A stretch of 64,000 nucleotides of DNA from Rhabdornis inornatus (GCA_013397075.1 VWZS01002820.1:909118-973117); one strand, 5' to 3'; positions 44,725 through 58,274 are shown, numbered from the stretch's first letter. Translations and numbers: made by a program. Notes: a model not told the origin generated them from the sequence alone.

Positions 44725-47700
44725 CTAATTTCATATGTAAATATAAATAAATATATAAAATATATAGAAATAGATTTACAATATGTGCCACTCTGTGTGC
44801 GATTTCTGATGTCACATTGCATTATCTGAAGTTGTTGTATGTGACTCAGTGCTCACCCACAGTGCTGCTGCTCACGGGGATGTGCTCCACTGCATGTCCA
44901 AGGAGAAATTAAAACAGTATTTTAATAAAAAATGATCTGATTTGCTCGTGTAAATGCTCTGTGTGTGCCCACTGCACACAGACCTGCCCAGCACTTTTGG
45001 GGATACCCAAGGAATACCCCTTCCATCGCAGTCAATATTACAGATTTAAATATTCTTAAAAATGATGAATGCATTTGTACTCATAATACTTGGGATGATT
45101 TTTCCGCTTTTATTATAAACTCAGGCGGGCAGTGGAAGAAAAAAATAAAAAATCAAATTGCTGCGTGTCATCTCCATCCTGCCGGAGAAAACATTCCCTC
45201 TGCGGGATGATTTTTTGGGAAATGCCCGCGGGCAGGCACACGGAGCCTCCCATCGCGGTAGTTTAACCATTAAGCCGAGCTCAAGGTGCAGCGGGCTCGG
45301 TGCCTAAGGTGAGGGCACCAAGAAAGGAACGCCAGAGCTTTGATCTGGGCCAGGTGTTAATTTGGGAGATTTGGGAGCTGTTAGGAAGCCAGGGCAGCAC
45401 ATCCCGCGGGTTTATCAGGGCCGGGATTAGCTAGGCTGAGGACAAACAGCCTCTGCCGGGACAAACAGGGCAGCTGCCACATGAAAGTGCCACCCGAGCC
45501 GGCCGTCCCTTAATGGGGACACTGGTTTTAATGGGGACTTTCATCTCGGCGCTTCTGAAAGCAGCGGGGGTTGGAAAAAAAGGGAGGAAAAAGCGGATTT
45601 GGAGCCGGGAGAAGTCACCTGCTGCTCGGGAAAACACCAGCGATGAGCCCTTGAGGTTGTGCTGGGGGATAAAATACAGCGTTTATTTCCAAAGGATGCG
45701 GGGAGAGAAGCCATGAGGAGGGAGCAAGAGAAGGAAAAAAAAATATGAGAAGTAGAGGCAATTTTCCCAATATCTATCCATCCAAATCCCAGATTCTCCA
45801 ATAGATGCTGTTCCCTCTCCTACACACCTGACTCCTACCCTTGAAGACCTCTGTGGCTGCATCCACCACTACTAAACCTTCAACATGCCACTACACAAAA
45901 ACTGCATTCAAAAATTTAACTTTTAAATAAATGTCCTGTTTAAGAGGTTGTGGGATGTCATTTTCACAATAAAGAAAAATGCTGATCCCTGAGGGCAGGA
46001 TTAATATTGGAATCTGTGAGCTTAACACCTCATGGTTTGTCTTCCTGACGCGATTTTAAACAACAGACCTTCAATTAAAGAAAAAAGAGGACTTGAAAAT
46101 CCTTTAAAAATAAGCATAACCCATATTTCACCCTTCTTGTGTTGAGGACAAATGTAAGAACCAACAGAATCACTGCTGGTTGCACATTTTCCATCAAACA
46201 ACATCAAAATAGAAAATACTGAGAAGGAAATCCCCCAGTAACTATTTTTAGGAAGTCATCACTGAAGACCTGACATCGACATTTCTTTGCTTATGGCACA
46301 CCATAAGCACACCCATAAGGAACAAAATTTCCTGCAGCCCAAAGATTTCTCCAGCTAAACCCCGATTATTTTCGTTTTCCTTCAGTGCCAATCATTTTAT
46401 CTCCATCCCACACCGCTCGATTGCGACAAGCTGGGAGTGGGAGAAGCAGCACCATGAATGTGACACATCCCAAAGGTGACAGATAAGGTGGGGGGTGCTG
46501 GTAGCCCCCGAGGCCACCTCAGTGCCACGCTGGGTGGGAAGAAGCACCTCTGCCCTCTCCTGGGGCGAGACAGCCTGATGTGGCCTCCACAAGGGTTTCA
46601 ACCCCCCTGGACATCCAAAACCACCCCTCTTGAAGCAGTACAGAAGCTACAAAGATGTGGAAATGGGATCATGCAGCTCCAAACCTGGGCACTGAACCTC
46701 ACCAGGGCTTGGGACTTGTTGCCTTTATCAGGGGGAATTCCAAGAAGGGAATTTGGGGCAATTTGGAAGCCCCTCTAAACCAGCATATCCCTCCCTTTGG
46801 GTCACCCTTGCCTTTGGCTCGTCATCATCTTGCTCTCACTTGTGGTCCAGGCTCCCTTCTTTTATTTTTCTGGCTGCCTCTAATTTGTGGCCATCCAGTA
46901 ACCGCTGCTCCAGGCCTGCTGGGCTCAGCCCCCTTGACAGAAGCTGCTCCCTACCACCACAACCATCCCAGGAAATCGGGATGGGGATGGAATATTTGCC
47001 CTTTGATTGTTTAACAGCATCTGAGAATTTCAGTAATTCCCATAAGACCCCAAGGAATGCAGAGCCAGAGCAGGATGAGCTGTGCCAGAACTGACTCCTT
47101 TTCATTTCTTTTGGGCTGTGGAAAGTGGAGCCAAGGAAAAGCTGGGATAACGAAGCCCGTGGTGGTTTTAATTAGCTGCAAGCCTGGAATGTGGGGGCTG
47201 ATTGTATTTGTTTAATGATGAATAAATATGGAATGGTGTGGGTGGGTGGGTGCAGGAGATGAGCCAGGAGCCTTAATGCACGGGGAATACAAGGAATGTC
47301 ACTGCAGCCTGGTCACATCCCTGCTGGGCTCTTCCCAAGGGATATCTCTCTGTCCCAAGCCAAGGGAGGCTTCGGTCTGCCTCCTTGGGCTTGTTCCCAG
47401 TGTGCCAGGGAAGGAGATTTCTTGGAAGACAGTCCTGGCTGTGGCTGTGCTTGCAGGGGGTCACATCTGGAGCAGGATCAGGTGCTTTGCCCAGAGAGAT
47501 GCTGCACAAAGCTCCTGGTCCAGAAGCAGGGAATGGGATAAACATGGCACAAGCAGCCCTCAGGGAAAGAAATTGGTCCTGGGAACACCTTCCTTCCATA
47601 CCCAGCTGCTCGCTGCTGGTCAGTACAAGGCTCTTAACTCAAAGGACCATAAATCATGGCTTTTTGGTGGTGTTTTGTTCCCAAATTAGTGTGAGCAGGA

Positions 47701-48339
47701 AGCATCCTGCCCATCCCTCACTGTGGCTACAGAGGTGGGCAAAGCCCAAGCAAACAAGAGCAAAGGATGGGAACATCTGGGGTCAGTCCACATCTGTTTC
47801 CAGATATCTGGGGTGTGAGCAGCAATAATCAAACCTTCTTTTGAACTGTCCCAGGGGACCATTCCCTCCCTCCTGTGTGGAGCACAGTTAGGTTGTGTCC
47901 CTTGCCCCCAGACCTCACAGAGAGTGGATAATGGCTTGGTTTAATCAGAGCTGGGATTCTGCCCTAGGGTGTTTCTAGGGTCTGCTGGAGGTGGTGAAAG
48001 CTTTCTGTGTGATTGTACTGCAGCTAATGAGTGGTTGGTCAGCGGGGGAATACACCCAGGGTAGAATCCTACATCTGGAATTTCAGCAGGATGAGCAACA
48101 GGAGCCTTGCTGGTCATGCTGCTCTCTCTGCCCACCTGCTCTGGCCTTGAAACATCTCAAACCCCTTGAACACATCAGTGGGGAGGCAGGGTTTGCATGA
48201 CTTGATTGAGAGCCACCTCCAAAGTATTCCTGGCACAGCTCTGATGAAAAGAGCCATGATGGAGAGTTGTGAAAATACACTGGAAAACATGCTATGTGGG
48301 AATTGAAGTGCAGAAGCACTTTGAACTGGAATAAAATTT
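44725..48339. other. Intergenic, no gene seen
   Basis: This is unique sequence. A CpG-richer stretch at 45180-45640 has CTTTGATCT at 45338 and several CGG motifs and may be regulatory. At 47150-47230 TTTTAATTAGCTGC and GTTTAATGATGAATAAATAT suggest homeobox-type sites. Open frames near 46650-47830 have no recognisable domain. Confidence 0.5.
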
Positions 48340-48755
48340 GCTGAAATATGTCCAGAAAAGGATAATGAAGCTGGGGAAGGGGCTGGAGCCCCAGGAGTGG
48401 CTGAGGGAGCTGGGAAAGGGGCTCAGCCTGGAGAAAAGGAGACTCAGGGGGAACCTTCTGGCTCTGCACAACTCCCTGACAGAAGTTGTAGTAAGGCAGG
48501 GATCAGTCTCTTCTCTCAGGGAACAAATTGGGAGGAAACAGCCTCAAGTAGTGCCCAGGCAGGTTCAGATTAGATATTCGGGAAAATTTTCTCACCAGAA
48601 GGATTGTCAAGCACTGGAATAGGCTGCTCGTGGCAATGTTGGTGTCACCATCCCTGGAAGTGCTCAAAAGGGGTGTGGCACTTGGGGACACAGCTCAGTG
48701 GCGCTGAGTGAGGAGCTTGACTTGGTGGTCTCAAGGGCCTTTTCCTGCATTAAAT
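48340..48755 (+). mobile_element. CR1-type LINE 3' fragment, longer copy
   Basis: GGCTGGAGCCCCAGGAGTGG, CTCAGCCTGGAGAAAAGGAG, GAAAATTTTCTCACCAGAAG and CTGGAATAGGCTGC follow the order of a CR1 3' region in plus orientation. The final octamer end is diverged. Confidence 0.8.
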
Positions 48756-49654
48756 TTGTGTGAAAATGTTTTTCACACACAAGTGCATACCAGGTTTTGG
48801 GCAGGTTTCTAAATCTTGGTTACTGATGGGAGGTTCTTTTACCCCTAGTAGGACACAGCTACAGTTTGCATAAAATAGACCTAAAACCTCGACCTCCCTC
48901 TTCTCACCCCGGTCTGTTGTATCCCCAAACCCGCAGGGCATCCACATGGAGAATCTGCAGCTCCTGTGACCAGGAATGGTCCAAGCTCCCTACCAGGGCT
49001 TGCTGCTGTCATCAGCACGTGGGATGGGAGCCTGGAGCACCACAGGCCCTGGAAGCTGCAAATCCCCACCGTGCCCCAGCCTTCCTGAGGTGACCCCACG
49101 GATTTCGCTCAGGGTCGTGCGTCGAGGAGCTCAGAGCAGCCAAAGGTCCCATCTTGATGGAAGATGCAACGACTGTGGTTGCAACCCCAGCATCACTTCC
49201 CTCCCTCGCTCTGGGCTGATCTAAGCCCCCAGGCTGCAGCCCCAGCCGCGGGGAGCTGCTCCTTTATTACCCTTTTCCTTTCTGGCGCAGCAGCCAAGGA
49301 CAAGCCGGAGTGGCGTCCACCGCTGGGGCTCTCTGGAAGCCCCAGCATCTGGAGCTGCAGCTCGTGGCGTCCTTTCAAGAGAGCAGCCAGGCAGCTGCCG
49401 AGCACATGTGGGGAGGGAAGGCACAGCCTCCTGCTTCCAGGGATGCTCTAATGAAGCCTCTCGCCCTCGGCAGCTCCCTCCTGGCTGGGACGGCTTCCTG
49501 GAGCCTCTGAGAGCTGCAAGTTCAGGCCTCGGAGAGGAGGCAGCTCCCAGACCAGGGGTGAACCTCACTGGAGAGCTTCATTCCCTTTAAAAATCACTGA
49601 AAGATGCGGATGTTTAGATCTGGGGGCTGTGCTCCAAAGAGTTTGAGCTTCAGA

Positions 49655-49910
49655 GCACAGAATCATGGAGTCAAAGCATGGTTCGGGCTGGAAGTGCCCA
49701 TCCTGTGCCACCCCCTGCCACAGCAGCCACACCTTCTCTGGGCACCCTGTGCCAGGCCTCCCCACCCCCACAGGGAACAATTCCTTCCCAATATCCCATC
49801 TATCCCTCCCCTCTGTCAGTCTGAACTCATTCCCCTTGTCCTGGCACTATATTTCCTTATAAAAAGTCCCTCTCCATCTTTCTTCTAGGCCTTCTTCAGG
49901 TACTGAAAGG
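49655..49910 (-). mobile_element. CR1-type LINE 3' fragment with internal deletion
   Basis: On the plus strand ACAGAATCATGGAGTCAAAG then CAGCCACACCTTCTCTGGGC and AACAATTCCTTCCCAATATC appear. The segment with the GGCAGGGACACC and GGCCTTGGACAC blocks is missing. Confidence 0.82.
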
Positions 49911-51914
49911 CTGCAAAAATGCTTTGAAGGTCCACAAAATGTCAGGACTGAACTTTCCTAGCAAAGATTCCACTCTCAGCCTCCTAGGAAATGATTTAGC
50001 AGCTTCTGACAGTTTACTGCCAGCTGGGAGACCTGCACCAGTGAACCTCCATTTGCTGGGTGGGCACAATGTTTTTATTTCTTCATCCCCTGCATTTTCT
50101 CCTTACAGGTTGGGACAGTTTTCTTGTCACATAAAGAGTTTGGTCCCAAACAAAAGTTAAGATCTTTCTGGAGGTGGAATTATGATGCGGCATAAAAATG
50201 ATCTCTTCCTATCATTGCTGATTTAGGGCAGGAGGCCACCCCTGTACCCCACAAACAGCATCCAGAGATGTGTCACATCCTCCATCCACTCCCTCCCACC
50301 AGGCATAAATTAAATTCTGCCTCTGGGAGAAGCTCTGGAGTGATAAATTCTGGTGGAAAAAGCAAGGTGTGCTTCAGAGGGAGGTTTGGATTTGCTGAGG
50401 TTTGAGCTTTGCATGCTTAGCGGGCCTGGGAACACATCAGTGTGCATTTTTCCCTTTCCTTGGTCATTTTTCCCTGCATCCTGCTTTCCCTCTTCCCCAG
50501 TCCTGGAAGGGCAGAACCTGGTGTGGGAAGAGGAGCAGGAGGTGAACAGCTGGCCCACGGACAGATATTCCCTGTTTTCCTCCCACACCTGCCCACGCTC
50601 ATGGGTCATTCCCCAGAATTTACATCCAACTTCCAACCCTGCTCGGGGCCAGGATGGTCCAGCTTCGGGGTGATGGAGAAAACATTGCCTCCGGCTCTGC
50701 ATCCTGCCAAGGGAGAGCTGGAACTAATCCATGTTTTCCCTGGGAGCAAAGCTGTGTTTTCCCTGGGAGCAAAGCTGTGTTTTCCCTGGGGAAAAAATCC
50801 GTATTTTCCCTGGGAGCAGAGGGGAAATTTTGCAGAACACTAAGTTAAGCCTGCGCGGCAGCCGCTGCAGGATGTGGGGTCTGCTCTGCCAAGAAAAATT
50901 AAATAATAAATAGGAGGAGGGAAAGCCTGCAGCCTGCTCTCACTTTCACTGATTTAATTCCAACGGCGCTAATTTTGGGAAGCCGGCTCTGCCTTGCACA
51001 AGTTCCTCCCTGGATCCCAATCCCTCACTGACTGGCAGACGACGCTCTGTTCTCCTGCCTTTCCAACTTCCATGGACTGGGGGGAAAACAACACCCCCAT
51101 TCCCAAATTTTTAGCACCCCAAGCCAGCAGAGTTTGGGAGAAGTGCTAGAATGGATGTAAACAGGGAATTACACCCTTCCAGCTGCACGTGGGGTTATAA
51201 TTACCCGGGAATGCAGCTCGGCCGCTGGTGCATCAGATGCGCCACGCTGTCGCCAAATTTGCAGATGTTCAGCCTTACTTTTATTAAGCATGACAATGCC
51301 CAGCAGGATCTATTTTCCCTGATTATCCTCAAATGGAGAGGAATATTAAAAGGCAGGATAATTAAAAATAGATGCCTAAACAAAAGGATGTGTCTACAAC
51401 TCTTTTTCATAGCGCTTTGAAATAGTTTGAATTTCTCGGCTGGCTCATGTGTACAGGGAAGCCAAAGGATGTCTTAAATTCAGACATATGTCTTCATTCT
51501 GTTTAATGTGCCAGAACAAAAACAGAGCTTGAGACCACCATGAATTGATTTGGAAGCGCTGGCTCCTCATCCCACTCTGCCAGACTCCAGGGCAGATTTT
51601 TCAGCGAGGATATAATAGCTTCCTACAAGATAAGGAGGTGGGGAAAAGAGGGATATGGAGCCTATCTGCTGAATTTGGTGTTGTGGATGTTGCATGGGGA
51701 GTGTCCCCAAAAATAAACTCTGTATTATTTTTTAAAGCCCACGTGTAGGGGTGTTTTCCAGAAGGTGTTTGCACGAGGAATTTCTTTAAATCCCTCTGAC
51801 ATTTAAGGCAGACTCTGAAATAAGCATCCTGCCTTGGGCTTCTTTGGAGGATGAGGATTCAAGGAGAGCAAACAACATGATTTGGAGGAGATCCAGCCAG
51901 TCAGATGGCAAATT
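49911..51914. other. Intergenic, candidate regulatory stretch, no gene seen
   Basis: It contains the short repeat at 50731-50819. From 51180 to 51480 the sequence is unique, with CpGs in AT-rich surroundings and with TTATAATTACC, CTGATTATCC and GGATAATTAAAA motifs, typical of conserved developmental enhancers; this is inference. Confidence 0.5.
50731..50819. repeat. Tandem repeat, 23-25 bp unit, about 3.7 copies
   Basis: TTTTCCCTGGGAGCAAAGCT then GTG repeats; the third unit is altered to TTTTCCCTGGGGAAAAAAT. Confidence 0.9.
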
Positions 51915-52077
51915 AAGGGCCCTGGCACAAGTTACCCAGAGCAGCTGTGGCTGCCCCATTTCCTGGAAGGCCAGGCTGGATGAGACTTGGAGCAACCTGG
52001 GATAGTGGAAGAGGGTGGAATGGGATGAGCTTTAAGGTCCGCTCAAATCCAAACTGTGCCATGATTCTGTGATTCTA
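51915..52077 (+). mobile_element. CR1-type LINE 3' fragment
   Basis: GGCCCTGGCACAAGTTACCC through GCAACCTGGGATAGTGGAAG to GTGCCATGATTCTGTGATTC shows the 3' end with its octamer repeats. Confidence 0.85.
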
Positions 52078-55000
52078 ACATAGCACAACTGAGAGCTGGA
52101 AAATTCAGGATTTAGTCATGGGAAAAGGGAAACTCAGACCATGAAATGGATCTTATGCACAAAAAAGGGCAAAAGGCACAGGTTAAACTTTGCAAAAGTG
52201 CACAGCTTCAGGATGAAGTAAAGAGAGGCACAGGGTGAGGGGTTGGGAGTGACCAGTGTAGGGGGGAGTGGTGCCTTCAGACCCAGAGACATGGCTGGGA
52301 TAGCTAGGAAGATGAGGAATGAGGCTCCAGAGGATGGGATTTGGGATAGCTGTGGCTCAGTGGGTGGTGCTGGATGCTGCCTATGGAGGGAGAGGCAAAG
52401 CTCTGACTCGTGTGAATCCACCTCCACCCCAAGAATGGCCACCCCCATCCAAACCCAAAGCTAACCCCAAACCCAAAGTCAAGAATTCAACCTTTGCTCT
52501 GTCTCTACACACTCCCCAATGTCTGGACACCACGATTTCTAATTGAATGTTTTGGGGCAAGGAGGGAAGGAAAGTTGAGAGAGAGAAGAGGAAAAACCCC
52601 TATCCCAAGGCCATCGATCCAGCACAGCCTTGCAGGGAGTGGGGGGTGCCTGGCAGCATCCAGAAGGTCAGGCTGGAATGGGCCAAGCTCAGCATGGAGA
52701 AGGTTCAGCCATCATTTTCTGGGCTCTAGGATAAGATGGTTTCCTGGGGAAAGATGGGGACTGTGGTTTTCCCCCCAAATGCAGCTTTGCAAAACCAGAC
52801 AGATTTTCAAATCCTTGTTCAATTTTCAGATTCTTTTTTCATCCAACTTTCTGTGGATGAGCTGATGTGTCCCATGGTTCCTCCACCCCAGGGAAGCTGA
52901 GGGATGTAGCACCAGCTGCAAAAAGTTAAAACCAGCTCAAAAATGCATCTTGGTGACTAAAGCTGAACCCCAAACACTGATCTGGAAAATCCCAAGCCTC
53001 CTGCCTGATCTAAAGGGATCTAAATCTTCCAGGCACCTTGTCTGTGGTCTGAAATCCCTCCAGACACCAGGACTTAGGCTTAGGGTCTGTATTGCATCCG
53101 GAAACTGATGGCAAACATTCCAGGAGCCGCCAGGGAAGGCACTGAGATGATCATGTCCCCCAAAACTACCCCAGAACTGCCAAATTCAGCCAAGCACCTG
53201 ACTTGCTTTCTGCTCTTATCTGCAAAGTAGGTTTTATGTGGTATGTTTCAGGCAGGGCAGTTTCCCATGGATACAAAACTTGGGCAAGTGGTGGCAGAGG
53301 CAGCAGCGCAGCCTCAAATCCCAGTTTTTCCTTTGGAAGTGCCCAGTGCTGTCATCCCTGGAGGACACCAGTGCCTGTGGGACGTATTTCTGGCTGTGTT
53401 TCAATCTGGAAGAGTGCAGCAGCTTCCATATCAGTGGGGTTGTATTAATCTCAGTTTGTGGTTGCCAGTGTTTTCAAGAATCCTACAAAACATCCCAGCA
53501 ACAAAAGGATTTAAAAGCAGTTTAATGACATCCCGCTGGCTGGGAATGTCCAGACTCCTGCTGACTCCTTGGGCTGGGGATGCCCAAAAATGGATTTGCA
53601 AATGCATCCACTATTTGTTTTCTCTCTTCTCCCCACATAGAAATAACTGCTGCTCACCCTTGCAGATGCTTTGGGGCAGTTGGAGGATCCTGTAAAAGCA
53701 GGAAGGGAGGCTTGGGAAGCAGGGAAATGGCCAGCAAGGTGATGCTGCTCCCGACAGGACTGAGATGGCCATCTGAGCTCCAGCAGCACCAAGTGGAATT
53801 GTTCCTGCTTCTCCCATGGCAGAGATGTGTGCGATTATGAGGGCTACCCCCACCCTGGGAATAGAGGAAGTGAGGAGAACAAAAAATTAGTTATTCCAGG
53901 AGGAAATATGGATTAAGGAGCCAGATATATTTCATTTATTTTATTCTCAGTCCAAGCATTTTCCTGGGGTCATAAGGGGCTTCTCCAAAAAAAGCTCCCA
54001 GGCATTTCTGGATGGAGGTGCTAGGGTTCAGGGTATTATCCCTGCCCCCTCCTGTGCCTGGGTGTCCAGCAGCTCTCCTGGCTTGACCTGCTGGTGAAGC
54101 CCTGGGAGTGCAGGTGTGGGTTCAGACTCCCAATTCACAAATGGTCCCTGACCCTCTGGGACACCTCAGTCCCTCCCAAAGGTGTCCCTGAAGGACCAGG
54201 TGAGCACGAAGTGCTGGTTAAAAAATCCTGGTTGAAGTCCTAAAACTCAGTTTTCAAATCTCCTTTTAGGATCTCTGGCACCTCATTACCAAGGTTTGGA
54301 GAGTTGTTCTCTCCACCTCCCCCTTGTGCTTCTTGCAACCTACACGTAAATAAATTGGGTAAGATGTGACTGTCCCAAAGTGTCAGGGGGTCATCCTCTC
54401 ACCCCCACCTCCACCCCACAGGACCCAGCAGCCCCTCAGACCAGTCCTATTTGGCACGAAGAAAAATCCATGGATTTCCTATACATTTTTAGTCACTCTG
54501 TATACTCTTAATAAAAGAGATCAAGGAGGGAAAATAACCCCCAACCCAAAACAAACACAACCCTTCAAGCTTTGCTTTCTCCCACACTCGTTAAGTGCTA
54601 AACCAACATCTGGATGCTCTATAAATGTGTTATTTAAGGAGAGAGAGTTCCCCAGAAGTGTTTATTTGCAGCCTCCTCGTCCCTGTGGCAGAGGGGCTTT
54701 GTGACGTGGGGCTCAGTGGCAGCTCCTTGCATTGAAGTGACTCTTTTGTAGTCTTGGTGCCTGTGCCACTGCCAGGGCCAGCAATTACCACATTAAAAAT
54801 ACTTGTCAGCCTCATTAAGGCTCTCTATCTTGCAACATCTGGTGGGGAGCTCGCTTGGAGCCTGATTTAAAGGTGGAATTGCCTTGCTCAGACAAGGAGG
54901 GATCACCAACACAGTTATCCCTCTCCCTTTCCTTTCTGTGACCAGGATGGATTTGCTCCACGAGGAGGGAGGGATGTCTGAGACATCGTTGACTCTTCTG

Positions 55001-55371
55001 CTGGCACAGCTGAAGTGCTGTGATTGCTCCAGGAGTGGCCAGCACACTGCAGGATTGGGCTTTGGACCACTTTGTCACAACGTGGTGGCATCTCTCTGGG
55101 GACCATCACATCTCACCACCATCACAGCACCAGTGTGGGATGAGAGGATGCAGGGCACGGCCCTCCAGGAGGGATGTGAGTTTATGTCCACCAAAAAGAA
55201 CTGGAAAAACCCTGGAGTAGCTCTGGTTGGTGCCTGGGACCTGCCAGACCCATCCTGTGTCAATGTCCATTCCCATGGCAGCCATGAAAACTCCTGAAGG
55301 ATCTCCAAGCTGAAGGCTGGGTGATGGCATCCGTGGACACATTTGTAGAAGCCTGGTCAGAAAGGAGTTAA
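52078..55371. other. Intergenic, no gene seen
   Basis: The sequence is unique. An open frame of 150 codons at 53243-53695 has no domain I recognise and no clear splice context. No RNA gene is seen. Confidence 0.55.
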
Positions 55372-55560
55372 TCCTAGAATCCCAGAATGGTTTGGGTTGG
55401 AAGGGACCTGAAAGCCCATCCAGTGTCACCCTCTGCCATGGTCAGGGACATCTTCCACGGTCCCAGGCTGCTCCAAGCCACATCCAACCTGGCCTTGGAC
55501 ACTTCCAGGGATCCAGGGACAGCCACAGCTGCCCAGGTGGATCTGGGCATCCACCTCAAA
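55372..55560 (-). mobile_element. CR1-type LINE 3' fragment
   Basis: On the plus strand AGAATCCCAGAATGGTTTGG and GTTGGAAGGGACCTGAAAGC lead to CAGGGATCCAGGGACAGCCA. Confidence 0.86.
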
Positions 55561-57034
55561 GGCCCCCAACCCATCTCCAGAAAAATCCAGAAGAATAGAC
55601 TGCATGTCTAGATAGACTCATTTATTTACAGGAAGAGCAGGAAACCCAATCCCAGGGTGGGGAAAACACCCGTAAGAAGGTACCCCCCAAAGCTGGGGTG
55701 GCACCCCAGGACCCTGAACACCTGGATCAATGCTGGATCCAGGATGGGTGATCTCCTTTCCTCTCCTATCTGGTATCTGTTTTTTGCTCTTCCTGCTATT
55801 CTTTTACATTTTTGTCCTAGTTATTTTCAGAAAATATAGACAAAAATGACACCAATTTCCATGCTGAGCATGCAATCAGTCCATAAACCTTTGTGACTTC
55901 TCTTTCTGCACCATCTTGGCTTTTGCTGTGCTTTTTCAACCATGGGCACCTACAAATCTTCCCTGTGGGAGTGAGACCCACAGCCATTAGATAAGTTGTA
56001 ATCTAACAGCTTCCCTTCCATGTCCTGACCTCCTTCATCATCTCTTGGAGGAGGGAAAAGCAAATCTTGGAAATGGAAATTTGGGGAAATTTGAGGCTCA
56101 TGAAAGAGTTCATTAGAGAGAAAGCAATAGTGATTTGCAAGGCAAGAACTCTCCTGGACATCCTATAAAACACACCAACAAGCTCAAGGAAGCAGTGAGA
56201 AAACATTCCACTTCTCCTGGAATGCTGGACCAACATCATTTATCAGGGAGCACCAGGACAGACTGCTGGGAGGACAGGAGATGATTTACATGGATCAAAC
56301 CTAGCCCAATCCCATGGCTAGGAACACGGCTCCAACTTGGATTTTACGTGGAACTGGAAGTACATGGCTATATTTTCTAATAGGGAGTTTCAAACTAATT
56401 AAAACCATGTCAGCTTCGTTATGCTGGAGCTGGGTGGCAGAGGAAAACCTGGATGGAAGCACTGCTGAGGGTTTGCAGGAGGTGCTGCTGTTCCTGGTCA
56501 GTGATATCTTGTTGAAAACCCCACAGGGGAAGGAGGCAAAGCAATGACCAGGCTGCAAAATCATGAAGGAGTTTGAAAAGACTCATTTATTGAGGAAAAG
56601 AGTTGGAAAGAAGAGTTGAAAGCAACAGTTTTTTTCTAGCTTTTCAGGTAAATGTGCCACTTGTACAATAAGCACAATTTGTCCTGTAAATAACAAGTGT
56701 GATAAAAAGTAACTCCTCTTTAATTCATCCTAGGCCGTGGGAAGAAGTTGCACAGCGTCATGACCTCATGCTTTTAATTATCTCCTGCCTATGCCATCTC
56801 CAGTCAAGCTCTGATGAGAAATTAGGAAAGGTATGAATTTTGTGTGATTGGATTTTACATTTGCTTGTTTACCTTTTATTTTGCACCACCCCCCTCCCCC
56901 CCTCCCCCCTTCAAACATATAGGAAAGAACAGAATTCTGCAATACCACTCTCATGTATTAGAAGAGGTCTGGCTACAGCCAGATGTGCTGCAGGAAGGGA
57001 CTTCTGTGCTCTTCTCCCTTGGGATTGAGAATTG
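55561..57034. other. Intergenic, no gene seen
   Basis: This is unique, mostly AT-rich sequence with a C-rich pyrimidine run at 56885-56911. No gene is recognised. Confidence 0.6.
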
Positions 57035-57420
57035 GGATTGTTCAGTCTGGAGAAGAGAAGCTTTGGGATGACCTCGTCATGGCCTTCCAGGGCCTGAAAG
57101 AGCTGCAAGAAACATGGAGAGAGACTCTTCCCAAGGGATGGAGGGATAGGACACAGGGAATGGATTCCCAGTGCCAGAGGGCAAGGATAGATGGGATATT
57201 GGGAAGGAATTGTTCTCTATGAGGGAGGCCCTGGCACAGGGTGCCCAGAGAAGTTGTGGCTGCCCCTGGATCCCTGGCAGTGTCCAAGGCCAGGACACTT
57301 TGGACTTTGGGGCTTGGAGCAGCCTGAGATATTGAAGGTGTCCCTGCCCCTGGCAGGGGGTGGAACAAAACAGGCTTTAAGGTCCCTCCAAACCCAAACC
57401 ATTCCATGATCCCATGATAA
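57035..57420 (+). mobile_element. CR1-type LINE 3' fragment, longer copy
   Basis: TTCAGTCTGGAGAAGAGAAG, GGGATATTGGGAAGGAATTG, CCCTGGCACAGGGTGCCCAG and AAACCCAAACCATTCCATGA appear in order in plus orientation. Confidence 0.88.
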
Positions 57421-57697
57421 TCCTGACTGCCAAGTATCCCCCTGTCATTCCCCTTTCCAGCAGCTCTTGGCTCATCTGCAGAGCCAGCACTGAAATCCCA
57501 GGGAACGTGACCTTAGGTGAGGAGATGGTGAGGTTTGAGCATGGCTGCTAAAGCAGCAATTCAATCAATTAATTATTTTAATAAATTAACTTGGGAGCCA
57601 CAACGATGTCACACCTCCCTGTGTGTCCCTCACAGTGTGGTGTAGCTGCTCCCAAACTGGATCCTGAGCAGCAGTTTTCCTTCCCTTCCCTTCCCAG

Positions 57698-57838
57698 CAG
57701 CCGCTCCAAAGTCTGCTCCTGATTATCCCCTGAAGGAAGGGCACAGGTTCCTGGATGTGACCACAGCCGATGTCAGTGGTCAGCTCAGCAAGATGAAGTG
57801 TCTGAGAGAGGAAAATGAGGAATTAACGAGGGTTAATT
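57698..57838 (+). other. Exon-like open stretch with strong splice acceptor, unrecognised
   Basis: A long pyrimidine tract ending TTCCCTTCCCTTCCCAG at 57697 precedes an open frame that reads about 45 residues, including LDVTTADVSGQLSKMKCLRE and ENEELTR, with a coiled-coil-like charged end. The candidate donor AGG/GTTAAT is weak. I do not recognise the protein. It could be a decayed exon, an exon of an untraced gene or chance. Confidence 0.25.
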
Positions 57839-58274
57839 ATTTTCTCTCCCATCCCCAGGCTGGGGTTTGGCAGGCAGGACACGAGGGAAGGGAGACACTC
57901 CCTGGAGAGGATCCGCATCCCCAGGGATCAGGGATGATAAATGGCTTGCAGAGCTGGCTGGGAAAGCAGCGGCGCCTCAGGAAAGCTGTGAATCATCCCC
58001 CTGTCTCACTCTGCTTCCACTGGAGTGGCTTCCCCTCTGGAAAAACGTGGCAATTCCTTTGATTTGAGGCGCTGCAAAGAAATGTGTCAGTCCTGGCAAC
58101 TCCTGGGACAGGATGGAAGTGGAGATGTGACCCCCATTCCATCGGGGTGGCTGCTCCTTGCAGTGGGGCAGGGTGGAATCATCTCCACTGTTGGAAAAAT
58201 GTCTTGATCCGTGGTCCAGTTTTGCTGCCTCCCAGATCCTGAAATCACTGATCTTTTTCTGAGTAGGAATGATT

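Noticed and set aside
53243..53695. 150-codon plus-strand open frame
   Set aside because: No recognisable domain, no clear acceptor or donor, and overlapping frames of similar length exist. Probably chance.
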